A DNA stretch of 64,000 nt from Bacillus norwichensis (GTDB lineage: Bacteria; Bacillota; Bacilli; Bacillales; Bacillaceae_C). Below are positions 27,551 through 35,852 of this stretch, piece after piece. Location: NCBI RefSeq assembly GCF_014836955.1, contig NZ_JACSPV010000005.1:110964-174963 (forward strand), in the 5' to 3' direction. The notes beneath the pieces were generated by a model. It was not told the DNA's origin. It made no database searches and was given only the letters and a program-made list of their open reading frames with translations. Both the position numbers and the translations under genes were made by a program. Position 1 is the first letter of the stretch. Every line of letters begins with the position of its first letter.

Positions 27551-27622
27551 TTATTTAGAGGCGAAGATTATCTGTGAATAATGCAATCAAAAACTGTTTC
27601 AACAACCAAAGGAGGAAATTTC

Positions 27623-28435
27623 ATGTATTCAGTTACTTCGAAAGACGGTACAAAAATCGCTTATGACAAAGTTGGCCAAGGGCCAGCACTTATCCTGGTA
27701 GCAGGTGCATTTAGCTACCGAAAATTTCCCCAGCAAGTGGAGTTGGCAGATCTGTTATCCGAGTACTTCACGGTTTACAATTACGACCGCCGTGGCCGAG
27801 GTGATAGCGGGGACACACATCCATATGATGTCGCACGCGAAATTGAAGATCTTCAGGCTTTGATTGATGAAGCTGGCGGATCGGCATATGTTTGGGGATT
27901 ATCTTCGGGAGCTGCTCTGGCCCTCCGAGCCGCAAAGGCTGGGTTAAACATTACCAAGTTGGCTCTGCATGAACCGCCTTTCGTGGTAAGAGCAGAGGAT
28001 CGAAAGCCACCTAAAGATTTTAGAGAGCATACTTCTGAGCTTATTTCCAAGAATAACAGAGCTGAAGCCATTAAGTACTTTATGACCAAAGGTATGGGAG
28101 CACCATCCTTTGTTGTCAGCATGATGCGGATTTTCCCAGGAGTATGGTCTCGACTTATAGAAATTGCCCATACGCTTCCCTATGATGCAGCTTTGTTGGA
28201 TGGCTATATGGAGGGAAAAGAACTTTCTGTTGAATGGTGGAGCGATGTTACGATGCCAACTTTAGTGTTAGAAGGCACCGAGAGCCCTGCATCTCTTCGC
28301 CATAGCGCTCAAGCATTGGCAAATGTGCTCCCCAACGCACAATTGCTGAGTAAAAAAGGGCTAGGGCATACGAAGAAGCTTGACACAAAAAAGATATCAC
28401 CGGAGCTCACACTTTTTTTTACAGCTAATCACTAA
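27623..28435 (+). CDS. Alpha/beta hydrolase
   Basis: 270-residue single-domain hydrolase. The nucleophile elbow is VWGLSSGAALALRAA with Ser in G-L-S-S-G, the acid is likely in VLEGTESPAS and the His in KKGLGHTKKLD. The frame opens at 27581 but AAAGGAGG lies 8 nt before the ATG at 27623, giving MYSVTSKDGTKIAYDKVGQG. The substrate is unknown. It is preceded by one of the three ECF-type promoters and followed by the YCII-sigma pair, so it is probably a target of that sigma factor. Confidence 0.82.
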   Translation: MYSVTSKDGTKIAYDKVGQGPALILVAGAFSYRKFPQQVELADLLSEYFTVYNYDRRGRGDSGDTHPYDVAREIEDLQALIDEAGGSAYVWGLSSGAALALRAAKAGLNITKLALHEPPFVVRAEDRKPPKDFREHTSELISKNNRAEAIKYFMTKGMGAPSFVVSMMRIFPGVWSRLIEIAHTLPYDAALLDGYMEGKELSVEWWSDVTMPTLVLEGTESPASLRHSAQALANVLPNAQLLSKKGLGHTKKLDTKKISPELTLFFTANH

Positions 28436-28471
28436 TCAAGAAATAAATTTTCACAATAAATATACTTCAAA

Positions 28472-28500
28472 CGTCGATTTAACAGGAAATTATTCGTTGT
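28472..28500 (+). promoter_or_regulatory. ECF sigma-type promoter 2
   Basis: CGTCGATTTAAC and then CGTTGT with 17 bp between CGTCGA and CGTTGT. It shares TCGATTTAAC with promoter 1. It lies 60 bp before the YCII gene that leads the sigma-factor operon, so the sigma factor may activate its own gene. Confidence 0.7.
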
Positions 28501-28562
28501 ATCAGTAGAAGCGATTTTTCATGAGAATGACGCTTCAAAATAAAACCAGGAGGTTATGACTG

Positions 28563-28997
28563 ATGAGATTTATGATGATTGTAAAGGCAACTACAGATTC
28601 AGAGGAAGGAAAAATGCCTAGTCCAGAGCTTTTTGAAGCAATGCAGAAGTATAACGAAGAACTAGTGAAAGCAGGTGTTTTATTAGCTGGAGATGGACTT
28701 CATCCTAGTTCAAGTGGGATAAGGATTTCTTATCCGGAACCGGGAGGTAAACCGAACATTGTGGACGGTCCGTTTACTGAGTCAAAAGAATTAATTGCGG
28801 GATATACCTTGATTGAAGTGAAATCCAGGGAAGAAGCTCTCGAATGGGCATTACGGATGCCAGATCCCCATGGATTTGGGCAAGGAGAAATTGAACTTAG
28901 ACAGGTATTTGAGGCAGTGGACTTGACAGATAATCCTAAATTACTTGAAAAAGAAACAGCACTTCGCAAGCATGTAGGGGAGCAAAAGAAAGCGTGA
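28563..28997 (+). CDS. YCII-related (DGPF domain) protein
   Basis: 144 residues, a small alpha/beta ferredoxin-like fold protein. The family signature is VDGPFTESKELIAGYTLIEV, followed by EEALEWALRMPDP and a family-typical tail. GGAGG precedes the ATG. Its stop overlaps the start of the sigma-factor gene by 4 bp. DGPF proteins are the characteristic partners and targets of ECF42-type sigma factors; their biochemical role is unknown. Confidence 0.9.
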   Translation: MRFMMIVKATTDSEEGKMPSPELFEAMQKYNEELVKAGVLLAGDGLHPSSSGIRISYPEPGGKPNIVDGPFTESKELIAGYTLIEVKSREEALEWALRMPDPHGFGQGEIELRQVFEAVDLTDNPKLLEKETALRKHVGEQKKA

Positions 28998-30259
28998 GTT
29001 TGCCCCAAACGCAACGGACGATAGAAGCAATATGGCAGATTGAGTCACCAAAACTTATTGCAAAGTTAACTAGAATGGTTCGGGATGTTAGTCTTGCAGA
29101 AGATTTAGCCCAAGATGCCTTGGTGATTGCCCTAGAAAAATGGCCTCACGCTGGAATCCCAAACAACCCTGGCGCATGGCTGATGACAACGGCAAAACGA
29201 CGTGCGATTGATCTAATGCGAAGAACGAAAATACGCGATCAAAAGTATGTAGAATTTGCTAGAAATAAGGATTTGTATACTGAAGACGACATAGATCATA
29301 TTCTTGATGAGGAGATTGGCGACGATCTCCTTCGTCTGATTTTTATGACCTGTCATCCGGTATTGTCACAGGATGCCAGAGTAGCTTTGACACTGCGTCT
29401 TTTATGTGGACTTACAACGGAAGAGATTGCACGGTCATTCCTCGTCGCGGAATCAACCATCGCTCAGAGAATTGTCCGCGCTAAGAAAACCCTGAAAGTA
29501 AAAAAGGTTCCTTTTGAGATGCCTATGAGGGAAGAACTTCATGAGCGTCTGTCAACCGTACTTGAAGTGATCTACCTTATGTTTAATGAAGGATATTCAG
29601 CAACTTCCGGTGACCACTGGATCCGTCCTTTATTATGCCAAGAGGCGCTGAGACTGGGACGTATCCTTGCTGAGATCGCAATTAATGAACCAGAAGTTCA
29701 TGGATTAGTGGCATTAATGGAAATTCAATTTTCGAGGTTTAACACTCGAGTTAATTCAAAAGGAGAACCTATTCTTCTATTGGATCAAAATCGGGCACAA
29801 TGGGATCAATTATTGATTCGCCGTGGTTTAGCGGCACTGGAGCGCAGCAAGAAACTAGGTCGGTCACTTGGTCCATATTCATTGCAGGCAGCCATCTCGG
29901 CTTGCCATGTTCAAGCAACAACTCCGGAGGAAACAGATTGGCCCCGAATTGCTGCGCTTTACGAGGCCCTTTCGATTGTAATGCCCTCTCCAATCGTAGA
30001 ATTAAATCGTGCGGTTGCTATCTCCATGGCTTTCGGCCCAGAGATAGGTCTCCAGATTGTTGATGAGTTGAATACTGATCCATCCTTAAAAAAATATCAC
30101 CTCCTGCCAAGTGTTCGCGGGGATATCTTAATGAAGCTCGGACGGCTCGACGAAGCTCAGGCAGAATTTGAACGCGCTGCATCCCTAACCCAAAATGAAC
30201 GTGAAAGGACTCTTCTACAAAATCGCGCAAAGGAATGTGAGAAAGGGACTTCTATATAA
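28994..30259 (+). CDS. ECF RNA polymerase sigma factor with C-terminal helical/TPR-like extension (ECF42-like)
   Basis: 421 residues, twice the length of a simple ECF factor. Region 2 (about residues 10-80) has DLAQDALVIALEKWP and AWLMTTAKRRAIDLMRR; region 4 (about 110-175) has LLCGLTTEEIARSFLVAEST and IAQRIVRAKKTL. The remaining 240 residues are helical, containing YLMFNEGYSATSG and a TPR-like end (GDILMKLGRLDEAQAEFERA). No anti-sigma gene is adjacent; in this group the extension is thought to control activity. GTG start overlapping the YCII stop. Three promoters of shared sequence surround it. Confidence 0.9.
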   Translation: MSLPQTQRTIEAIWQIESPKLIAKLTRMVRDVSLAEDLAQDALVIALEKWPHAGIPNNPGAWLMTTAKRRAIDLMRRTKIRDQKYVEFARNKDLYTEDDIDHILDEEIGDDLLRLIFMTCHPVLSQDARVALTLRLLCGLTTEEIARSFLVAESTIAQRIVRAKKTLKVKKVPFEMPMREELHERLSTVLEVIYLMFNEGYSATSGDHWIRPLLCQEALRLGRILAEIAINEPEVHGLVALMEIQFSRFNTRVNSKGEPILLLDQNRAQWDQLLIRRGLAALERSKKLGRSLGPYSLQAAISACHVQATTPEETDWPRIAALYEALSIVMPSPIVELNRAVAISMAFGPEIGLQIVDELNTDPSLKKYHLLPSVRGDILMKLGRLDEAQAEFERAASLTQNERERTLLQNRAKECEKGTSI

Positions 30260-30330
30260 ATTTGCGGTTTATTCCGGATGAATTTTAAGCCTGTATAACA
30301 GCATTTCCAAATTCACTTTCTATATAGTCT

Positions 30331-30410
30331 GTACGAAAATCTTTTGATTACGGAACTGGATCTCAGTATATGCAACAAGTTACAGGGGGAACGTTAATTC
30401 AACTTATATA
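30331..30410 (+). repeat. Third dispersed repeat family, copy 2
   Basis: ACGAAAATCTTTTGATTACG and the following 60 bp match 9106-9180 with small gaps. Lies directly upstream of ECF promoter 3 and after the sigma-factor gene. No coding capacity. Confidence 0.7.
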
Positions 30411-30427
30411 GAACTTTTTCATACCTT

Positions 30428-30457
30428 TGTCGATTATCTCGTTACATATTCGTCGTC
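30428..30457 (+). promoter_or_regulatory. ECF sigma-type promoter 3
   Basis: TGTCGA, 17 bp, CGTCGTCTTA. The right half is identical to promoter 1 over ATTCGTCGTCTTA. It lies about 100 bp before the second YCII gene. Confidence 0.75.
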
Positions 30458-30529
30458 TTAGTAAAGGAATAGTTGAGCAATCCAGTCCGCTCTTCATTTC
30501 TTCCAAGCTTAAAACGAGGAGGGAAAACA

Positions 30530-30964
30530 GTGCGATTTTTATTGATCATCAAAGCAACAGAGTACTCGGAGGCAGGACTAACCGATAATAAAGATTTCCG
30601 TGAGGCATTCACTTCGTATAAGGAGTCACTCGCAAAAAAAGGGGCACTTCTGGCTGATGAAAAGCTGCTGCCAAGTTCAACCGGGTTAAGAATAACATAT
30701 TCAAAAAAAGAGGAAAAACCTCAGGTGCTGGCTGGGCCGTTTCCAATAAATCAGGGCCTTATCATGGAGTATCTTTTGATTCATGTAAGCACAGAGGAGG
30801 AAGCGCTAAACTGTGCGCTAAGAATGCCTGTTCCAAAGCTGGGTGGCCAATACGAAATAGAAATGCGAAAACTGCAGGAAAAATCTGAGCCTATACAGGA
30901 TCCTAGAATAAAAGAAATTGAATGGTCATTACAGGATCAGCTTAATATGTTGAAAAATTGGTAA
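30530..30964 (+). CDS. Second YCII-related (DGPF-type) protein
   Basis: 144 residues, the same length as the first YCII protein and similar in layout: RFLLIIKATEYSE at the start, LPSSTGLRI in the middle, and EEALNCALRMPVP near the end. The DGPF signature is altered to LAGPFPINQGLIMEYLLI. GAGGAGG lies before the GTG at 30530; the frame opens at 30473, before any ribosome binding site. It follows ECF promoter 3 and is probably a target of the neighbouring sigma factor. Confidence 0.88.
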   Translation: MRFLLIIKATEYSEAGLTDNKDFREAFTSYKESLAKKGALLADEKLLPSSTGLRITYSKKEEKPQVLAGPFPINQGLIMEYLLIHVSTEEEALNCALRMPVPKLGGQYEIEMRKLQEKSEPIQDPRIKEIEWSLQDQLNMLKNW

Positions 30965-31036
30965 TGTCCATTTGCGAAAAGTTGATTTGTTTCATCCGAG
31001 AAAATTTTTTATCTCTATATAAAGGACGTGTATTAA

Positions 31037-31378
31037 ATGAACCAAGAAGTTACTGATTTTATTGCTACATTAAAAGAACCCTGGCAAGAAGAGCTTGCCG
31101 CTAGTCTAAGGAAGGTTGTTCACGAAGCCATACCAGACGTACACGAACGCATTCAATACAAAAAACCGCACTTTTTAAAAAACGGAAAGTACGCAGCTGT
31201 TATCTCAACATCAAAAGCAGCAGTCAGCTTTACCATTTTTAATCCCTCCTTATTAGATCTTCCAGGAGAAATATTTGCTGGGCCTCCTGAAAGAAAGACC
31301 ATGAAGCTTCAGAAAGGAGATACGTTTGAATTTGAACAGCTTGTCTCCCTTGTGCGTCAAGCTTCAGCGACGCTTTAA
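31037..31378 (+). CDS. DUF1801 (YdhG-like) protein
   Basis: 113 residues. The pattern EAIPDVHERIQYKKPHFLKNGKYAAVI and the later ERKTMKLQKGD are typical of DUF1801 proteins, a YdhG/iron-chaperone-like small fold of uncertain function. AAAGGACG precedes the ATG. It is 72 bp behind the second YCII gene with no terminator between, and a strong terminator follows, so it may be the last gene of the ECF-controlled group. Confidence 0.8.
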   Translation: MNQEVTDFIATLKEPWQEELAASLRKVVHEAIPDVHERIQYKKPHFLKNGKYAAVISTSKAAVSFTIFNPSLLDLPGEIFAGPPERKTMKLQKGDTFEFEQLVSLVRQASATL

Positions 31379-31393
31379 CAGTAAATCAAAAGT

Positions 31394-31428
31394 AAAAAAG
31401 GATGCAACTCCTTGCTGCACCCTTTTTT
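31394..31428 (+). terminator. Intrinsic terminator of the ECF-linked group
   Basis: AAAAAAGG-A-TGCA...TGCA-CCCTTTTTT stem with an 8-nt T-run, 15 bp after the DUF1801 stop codon. Confidence 0.8.
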
Positions 31429-31770
31429 ACTTCTGCCATCTCACAAGAACATGATTGAATGAGGCTTCAAATACCTTAGCAAAAACAATACTGCTAATTA
31501 GAAAAATGACATCCCTTTATTCGTTCCATTCACTCCTTTTCTATCTCTCATTTTCCTTAGTTTAGCCACTCCCTCCCACTCTCTTAAATTTCTGAAGATA
31601 ACAGCATATGACAAAAAGCGATATTTTTTAGAATAACCTCTTCTCCCCACCTTCCCTCAAAAAATGCTCCTCCGATATCTACTCATTTTATATTTCCTCC
31701 CAATTCAAAAAGGGTTATCCTTTGCTTTTGCATCCGATCAAAAAATTTCAAACTATTCAGAATTAATTTT
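31429..31770. other. Intergenic region between convergent genes
   Basis: About 340 bp, pyrimidine-rich on the plus strand (many CTCC and TTCC tracts). No gene, repeat copy or strong hairpin was seen, including no obvious terminator for hutG. Confidence 0.5.
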
Positions 31771-32739
31771 TCAGCTTTTCTTATCAAAGCTTTCCATAAC
31801 TTCGGCTAAAAGATAAGCACCTAATTTGCTTGTTTGATCATCTATATCAAATAAAGGGTTCACCTCTGATAAATCAAAACTCAGCGTGTTATCTTTTTCA
31901 ATAATATATCGAAGTATTGTTCTTACTACCCGTGGATCAAGTCCAACTGGCGATGGTGCACTAACTCCAGGTGCCACGGACGAAGAAATTGAGTCAGTAC
32001 ATAAAGTTGCAATTACATAGTCGTATTGACCTGAAAATTCATCAATCGCTTGAAACGTACGATCATATTGTGTAATCTCTTCCTCGCTGACATATTTGCA
32101 ATTATACTTAGATGCCTCGGCAAACAATTGTTTTGTGTTACCGAATTTTTGTATTCCTAAACATAAATAACCGGCGTTCTCGTCTTCTGAAAGAATTTGC
32201 CTGAACATAGTTCCCGATGAGGGAGTATCGTCAGTTCTTAAATCAAAGTGAGCATCAATATTAATGATTCCCAGTGATTTGTTGGCCCCAATAAACTGCC
32301 TTACTCCTAAATAATGCCCATAAAGAGTTTCATGCCCTCCCCCTATAATGATCGGAATATAGGAATGAGCAAATAATTTGTTAAGATAATGGCCGAGTTC
32401 ACTTTGTGCCTTCTCTAATTCTTTATCTTCACAAACAACGTCTCCTGCATCTACTATTTCAGCTTCCATGTGATAAGGCAGCTTGGACAATTGCTTTCTG
32501 ATCTCGTCTGGAGCTGCAGCCGCCCCAATCCTTCCTCCATTCCTCCTTACTCCTTCATCACATTTAAAGCCGATAATACCGAACGTTTTTTTATCGGTAA
32601 ACGCTGACAATTCTTTTATTGATTTGGGTCTAACAACCTGGTGGAATCGAAAGCTTAATGGATTTTCAGTATCATCGATTCTCCCGTTCCAATTATTTTC
32701 ATCTGGTAACGTATAGATAGAAATCACCTCGGTACACAT
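31771..32739 (-). CDS. hutG: Formimidoylglutamase
   Basis: Arginase-family Mn enzyme that splits N-formimino-L-glutamate into glutamate and formamide, the last hut step. 322 residues. Metal ligands are visible in GGGHETLYGH, NIDAHFDLR and the HutG-typical TLCTDSISSSVAPGVSAPSP. Starts at the ATG at 32739; an internal GAGGTGATT does not lead to an in-frame start. It is separated from hutU-hutI and is divergent from a LysR gene, which probably controls it. Confidence 0.92.
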   Translation of the reverse strand: MCTEVISIYTLPDENNWNGRIDDTENPLSFRFHQVVRPKSIKELSAFTDKKTFGIIGFKCDEGVRRNGGRIGAAAAPDEIRKQLSKLPYHMEAEIVDAGDVVCEDKELEKAQSELGHYLNKLFAHSYIPIIIGGGHETLYGHYLGVRQFIGANKSLGIINIDAHFDLRTDDTPSSGTMFRQILSEDENAGYLCLGIQKFGNTKQLFAEASKYNCKYVSEEEITQYDRTFQAIDEFSGQYDYVIATLCTDSISSSVAPGVSAPSPVGLDPRVVRTILRYIIEKDNTLSFDLSEVNPLFDIDDQTSKLGAYLLAEVMESFDKKS

Positions 32740-32778
32740 TTGCTTTTTGTCAAAATTAAAACAAGGAACTTTATATAA

Positions 32779-32803
32779 AATTATAATTCCTATAGGATAT
32801 AAT
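32779..32803. promoter_or_regulatory. Candidate LysR-type operator
   Basis: ATTATAATTCCTATAGGATATAAT region, nearly palindromic around CCTATAGG, centred in the 121-bp gap between hutG and the divergent LysR gene. LysR regulators usually bind such dyads in the divergent promoter region. Confidence 0.45.
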
Positions 32804-32860
32804 TACTATTACCTGTTTTCTATATTTCTATAATTAATAACTATAAATGGAGGGTGGAAA

Positions 32861-33739
32861 TTGGACTTAAGATTACTAAGGTATTTTGTCACAATTGCTG
32901 AACAATCTACCTTTACCAATGCAGCGTCACTATTACATATATCTCAACCTTCGCTAAGTACAGCTTTAAAAAAACTTGAAAATGAACTTGGCCTAATTTT
33001 AATTGATCGAAGTACAAGAGGCTTGAAACTCACGAGGGAGGGAGAAATCCTATATGAGGAAGCAAAGAAATTAATGACACACTATGAACATGTATCAGAT
33101 GAAATGAAGCGGATTAAAACGTATGGGCCTCCAGAACTGGCCATTGGGGTTATTGAGTCCTCAATATTTTGGGTTCCAAAAGTAATAAAGCAATTCAAAG
33201 CAGAATTCGAAGATGCTCATATAAGTTTACTAGAAGTTTTAAGCCTAAAAGATGTCATAAAGGCATTGAATAACTTTGATATTCATCTTGCCGTAACCAA
33301 TCAATATATCAATAGCAAAGATATACAAACGACCCCAATATATGAAGAGAGATTTGTCGCCATACTGCCTCCAGCCCATTCTTTAAGTGAAAAAAGCGAC
33401 ATAGAGATATATGACTTAAAGGATGAACCTTTCATCATCTCCAAAGAAGGGTTTCGAACCCGAGAAGATGTTTTAAACGTTTTTCGTCAAGCCAGCATAC
33501 AGCCTAATATTCAGTTTGAGATAGAAAGATTAGAAACAGCTGTCAGTTTAGTAGAAAATGAATTAGGAATCACCGTAGTGCCGGAAAACTATATAAAATA
33601 TTCAAAAAAGGGGACTTTTCATACAAAGGAAATTCGTGATGCCAACAGCACTAGGACTGTTTATCTAGCATATGATAAGAAAAGATACTTATCCCCGTTG
33701 GTCCTGAGGATGATTACATTGATAAAGGAATTCTATTGA
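32861..33739 (+). CDS. LysR-family transcriptional regulator
   Basis: 292 residues. N-terminal winged helix-turn-helix (residues 1-60, STFTNAASLLHISQPSLSTA and KKLENELGLILIDRS) and a two-lobed effector domain (about 90-290). TTG start with GGAGGGTGG upstream. Divergent from hutG, so it is likely its activator; the effector may be urocanate or formimino-glutamate, which cannot be read from the sequence. Confidence 0.88.
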   Translation: MDLRLLRYFVTIAEQSTFTNAASLLHISQPSLSTALKKLENELGLILIDRSTRGLKLTREGEILYEEAKKLMTHYEHVSDEMKRIKTYGPPELAIGVIESSIFWVPKVIKQFKAEFEDAHISLLEVLSLKDVIKALNNFDIHLAVTNQYINSKDIQTTPIYEERFVAILPPAHSLSEKSDIEIYDLKDEPFIISKEGFRTREDVLNVFRQASIQPNIQFEIERLETAVSLVENELGITVVPENYIKYSKKGTFHTKEIRDANSTRTVYLAYDKKRYLSPLVLRMITLIKEFY

Positions 33740-33822
33740 AAAATCAGGCTGGTCTAATTGAATGAAAGATGGAACAAATCGCATACTGGCTCTGATTATA
33801 CTTACTCATGAATGTAAACTTT

Positions 33823-33864
33823 AAAGGTCTGAGAATCAGTGCCACGCCAATTTCAGACCTTTTT
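33823..33864 (+). terminator. Terminator of the LysR gene
   Basis: AAAGGTCTGA...TCAGACCTTT stem followed by TTT, about 85 bp after the LysR stop codon. Confidence 0.65.
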
Positions 33865-33953
33865 AAGCTGATTAACAATTTTCTTCTGCTTTCACACAAT
33901 CAATGGTAACAGTAAGGCAACAGCCCTCCACTATAACAAAATGTTCCTATCCA

Positions 33954-33982
33954 AAAACGGCTGCCTCATTCAGCAGCCGTTA
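33954..33982 (-). terminator. Terminator overlapping the sensor kinase stop codon
   Basis: AACGGCTGCTGAATGAGG on the minus strand pairs with CAGCCGTT followed by TTTGG. The left arm includes the last codons and TGA of the kinase gene. Confidence 0.75.
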
Positions 33983-34961
33983 CAACACTTCCTGAAAAAT
34001 CAATCGTAAATGTCGTGTTATTATTTGTGGAGGTTAACTTGTATGGATGGTTTAGGGTAGACAGAATTTTATTGACTAAGTAAAGCCCGATACCAGTCGC
34101 TTCTCCCTTCTTCCGCCCTTGTGTACCTGTGTAAAACAGTTCAAACACACGATTTATTTCATTTTCAGGTATTGGTTTTCCCCTGTTTCGGATACATAAC
34201 TGTCTATCTTCATATTGAATTAGAACGGAAGGTCCACTCTCACCATATTTGACAGCATTACTTAATAACTGATAAATAACAACCTTTAGCCATTTTCGGT
34301 CTGAAAAAATCAATATATTTTCTTCGATTGTACTTCTAGGATAGACTTCTTTCTCAATGAAGTACTCCTTTAAATCATTAATCACTTCCTGCACAATGCT
34401 TTTTAATGAGATTGGTTCAATTTTTAGATCGGCTAATAATTTAGTAGAACGGCTATATGTTAATAGCTGATTTAAAGAAAAGTTCAATTTGTCACATTCC
34501 GCTTTGACTTTTTGCCATTCTAAAAATAAACTTGGTTCTTTCGATTGATTCGACTGGATTAATAAATGAATGACAGAAAGAGGTGTTTTCATTTGATGAA
34601 CAGCTTGAGAAATCATTATTTGTTGTTCTTGGAGGGAATCCTTGTATTCATGTTCTTTTGACAGAAGGAAAGACTGAATTCCTTGCAATTGGGCAGCATA
34701 TGTTTTTTCAATGGAAGCAGCCGGTTGGTGAATTAGAAAATCACCATGGTTCAATTTCTTTCTAGTCATATTTGTATACATTTTTTTTCGACGAACATAG
34801 CGAAAGAAAAGTAGTATGGTAAGCAAGGTCAAAGATAAAAATATGAAATAAGGATAGTGGTTCTCGATGCCATCTAGTCGATGAATAATGATCGGCAAAC
34901 TAATGAACGTGATGAAATAAAGGATAATAAAACTCAATTGGTCCCTTAGAAACAACTTCAT
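33966..34961 (-). CDS. Sensor histidine kinase, intramembrane-sensing (BceS-like) type
   Basis: 331 residues. Two transmembrane helices near the N-terminus (residues about 10-28 and 36-54) with only a short loop between them, typical of Bce-type kinases that sense through a partner transporter. Phosphoacceptor His in AVHQMKTPLS, N box LLSNAVKYGE, and G boxes in KGEATGIGLYLV. Overlaps the response regulator gene by 4 bp. No BceAB-type ABC transporter is present in the window on either side, so the sensory partner is missing or distant. Confidence 0.88.
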   Translation of the reverse strand: MKLFLRDQLSFIILYFITFISLPIIIHRLDGIENHYPYFIFLSLTLLTILLFFRYVRRKKMYTNMTRKKLNHGDFLIHQPAASIEKTYAAQLQGIQSFLLSKEHEYKDSLQEQQIMISQAVHQMKTPLSVIHLLIQSNQSKEPSLFLEWQKVKAECDKLNFSLNQLLTYSRSTKLLADLKIEPISLKSIVQEVINDLKEYFIEKEVYPRSTIEENILIFSDRKWLKVVIYQLLSNAVKYGESGPSVLIQYEDRQLCIRNRGKPIPENEINRVFELFYTGTQGRKKGEATGIGLYLVNKILSTLNHPYKLTSTNNNTTFTIDFSGSVVTAAE

Positions 34962-35650
34962 ATATCTTTCTCCCTTAACTGGTAGCCAATCCCCCGGATT
35001 GTTGCTATTTCTAATGAAGAATGAATCTCTTCTAATTTCTTACGCAGTCTTTTAATATTAACTGTCAAGGTATTTTCCTCAACAAACATTTCCTCATCCC
35101 AGATAGCAGAAAGTAACTGCTGCCTTGATATAACATTAGGGAATGCTTCAAATAGCATTGAACATAGCATTAGTTCTTTTACTGTTAAAAGTTCTTCCTC
35201 GTCAGGTGTAGATAACCGGACAGCATCCAGGTTTAAAACTGTATTTCCCCTTTTTAGCATACGCTTTTGTGATTCTTGTGCATACTCCCCATAAACTCGG
35301 CGAATTTGCCCATTTATTTTTGCCAACACAACGTCCATTACAAAAGGCTTTGTAATGAAGTCATCTGCCCCGTTCTCAATTCCATACACTTGATCTAACT
35401 CACTTACACGAGCAGAGAGAATCATAATGGGACAATTCGATACCTGTCTTATTTTACGTGACCAATAATACCCATCAAAAGCAGGCAGATTGATGTCCAT
35501 GATGACAAGATGTGGTTCTATCTCCTGGAACATATCGAGTACCCTTTCAAAATCGAGTACGATGTGACATTGATAGCCGTATTTTTCAAGATGGCTTCTT
35601 AATGTATCAGCGATAGTCTTTTCATCTTCAACGATTAATACTGTATACAT
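34958..35650 (-). CDS. OmpR-family response regulator
   Basis: 230 residues. Receiver domain with acidic pocket VEDEKT, phosphoacceptor Asp in VIMDINLPAFDGY, Thr/Ser region ILSARV and Lys in TKPF; winged-helix output domain with SRQQLLSAIWDE and NIKRLRKKLEE. GGGGGAG precedes the ATG. Forms a two-gene operon with the BceS-like kinase. Confidence 0.9.
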   Translation of the reverse strand: MYTVLIVEDEKTIADTLRSHLEKYGYQCHIVLDFERVLDMFQEIEPHLVIMDINLPAFDGYYWSRKIRQVSNCPIMILSARVSELDQVYGIENGADDFITKPFVMDVVLAKINGQIRRVYGEYAQESQKRMLKRGNTVLNLDAVRLSTPDEEELLTVKELMLCSMLFEAFPNVISRQQLLSAIWDEEMFVEENTLTVNIKRLRKKLEEIHSSLEIATIRGIGYQLREKDI

Positions 35651-35852
35651 CTACTCCCCCCTGTCTCTTTATCATCCATTTTTTTTAAATATAAGTGATA
35701 AATATATCCATTCAGAACTCGCTTATATCATACTCTGATTTACGAAATTTACCAATGGGAACGGTAGCAAGGGCTGTCCAGCAAGTCATTAAACACTGAC
35801 TTTCTGAACAACCCTGGAAGAAATATAGAAAATTCACCTAAGAAGCAAGCCT

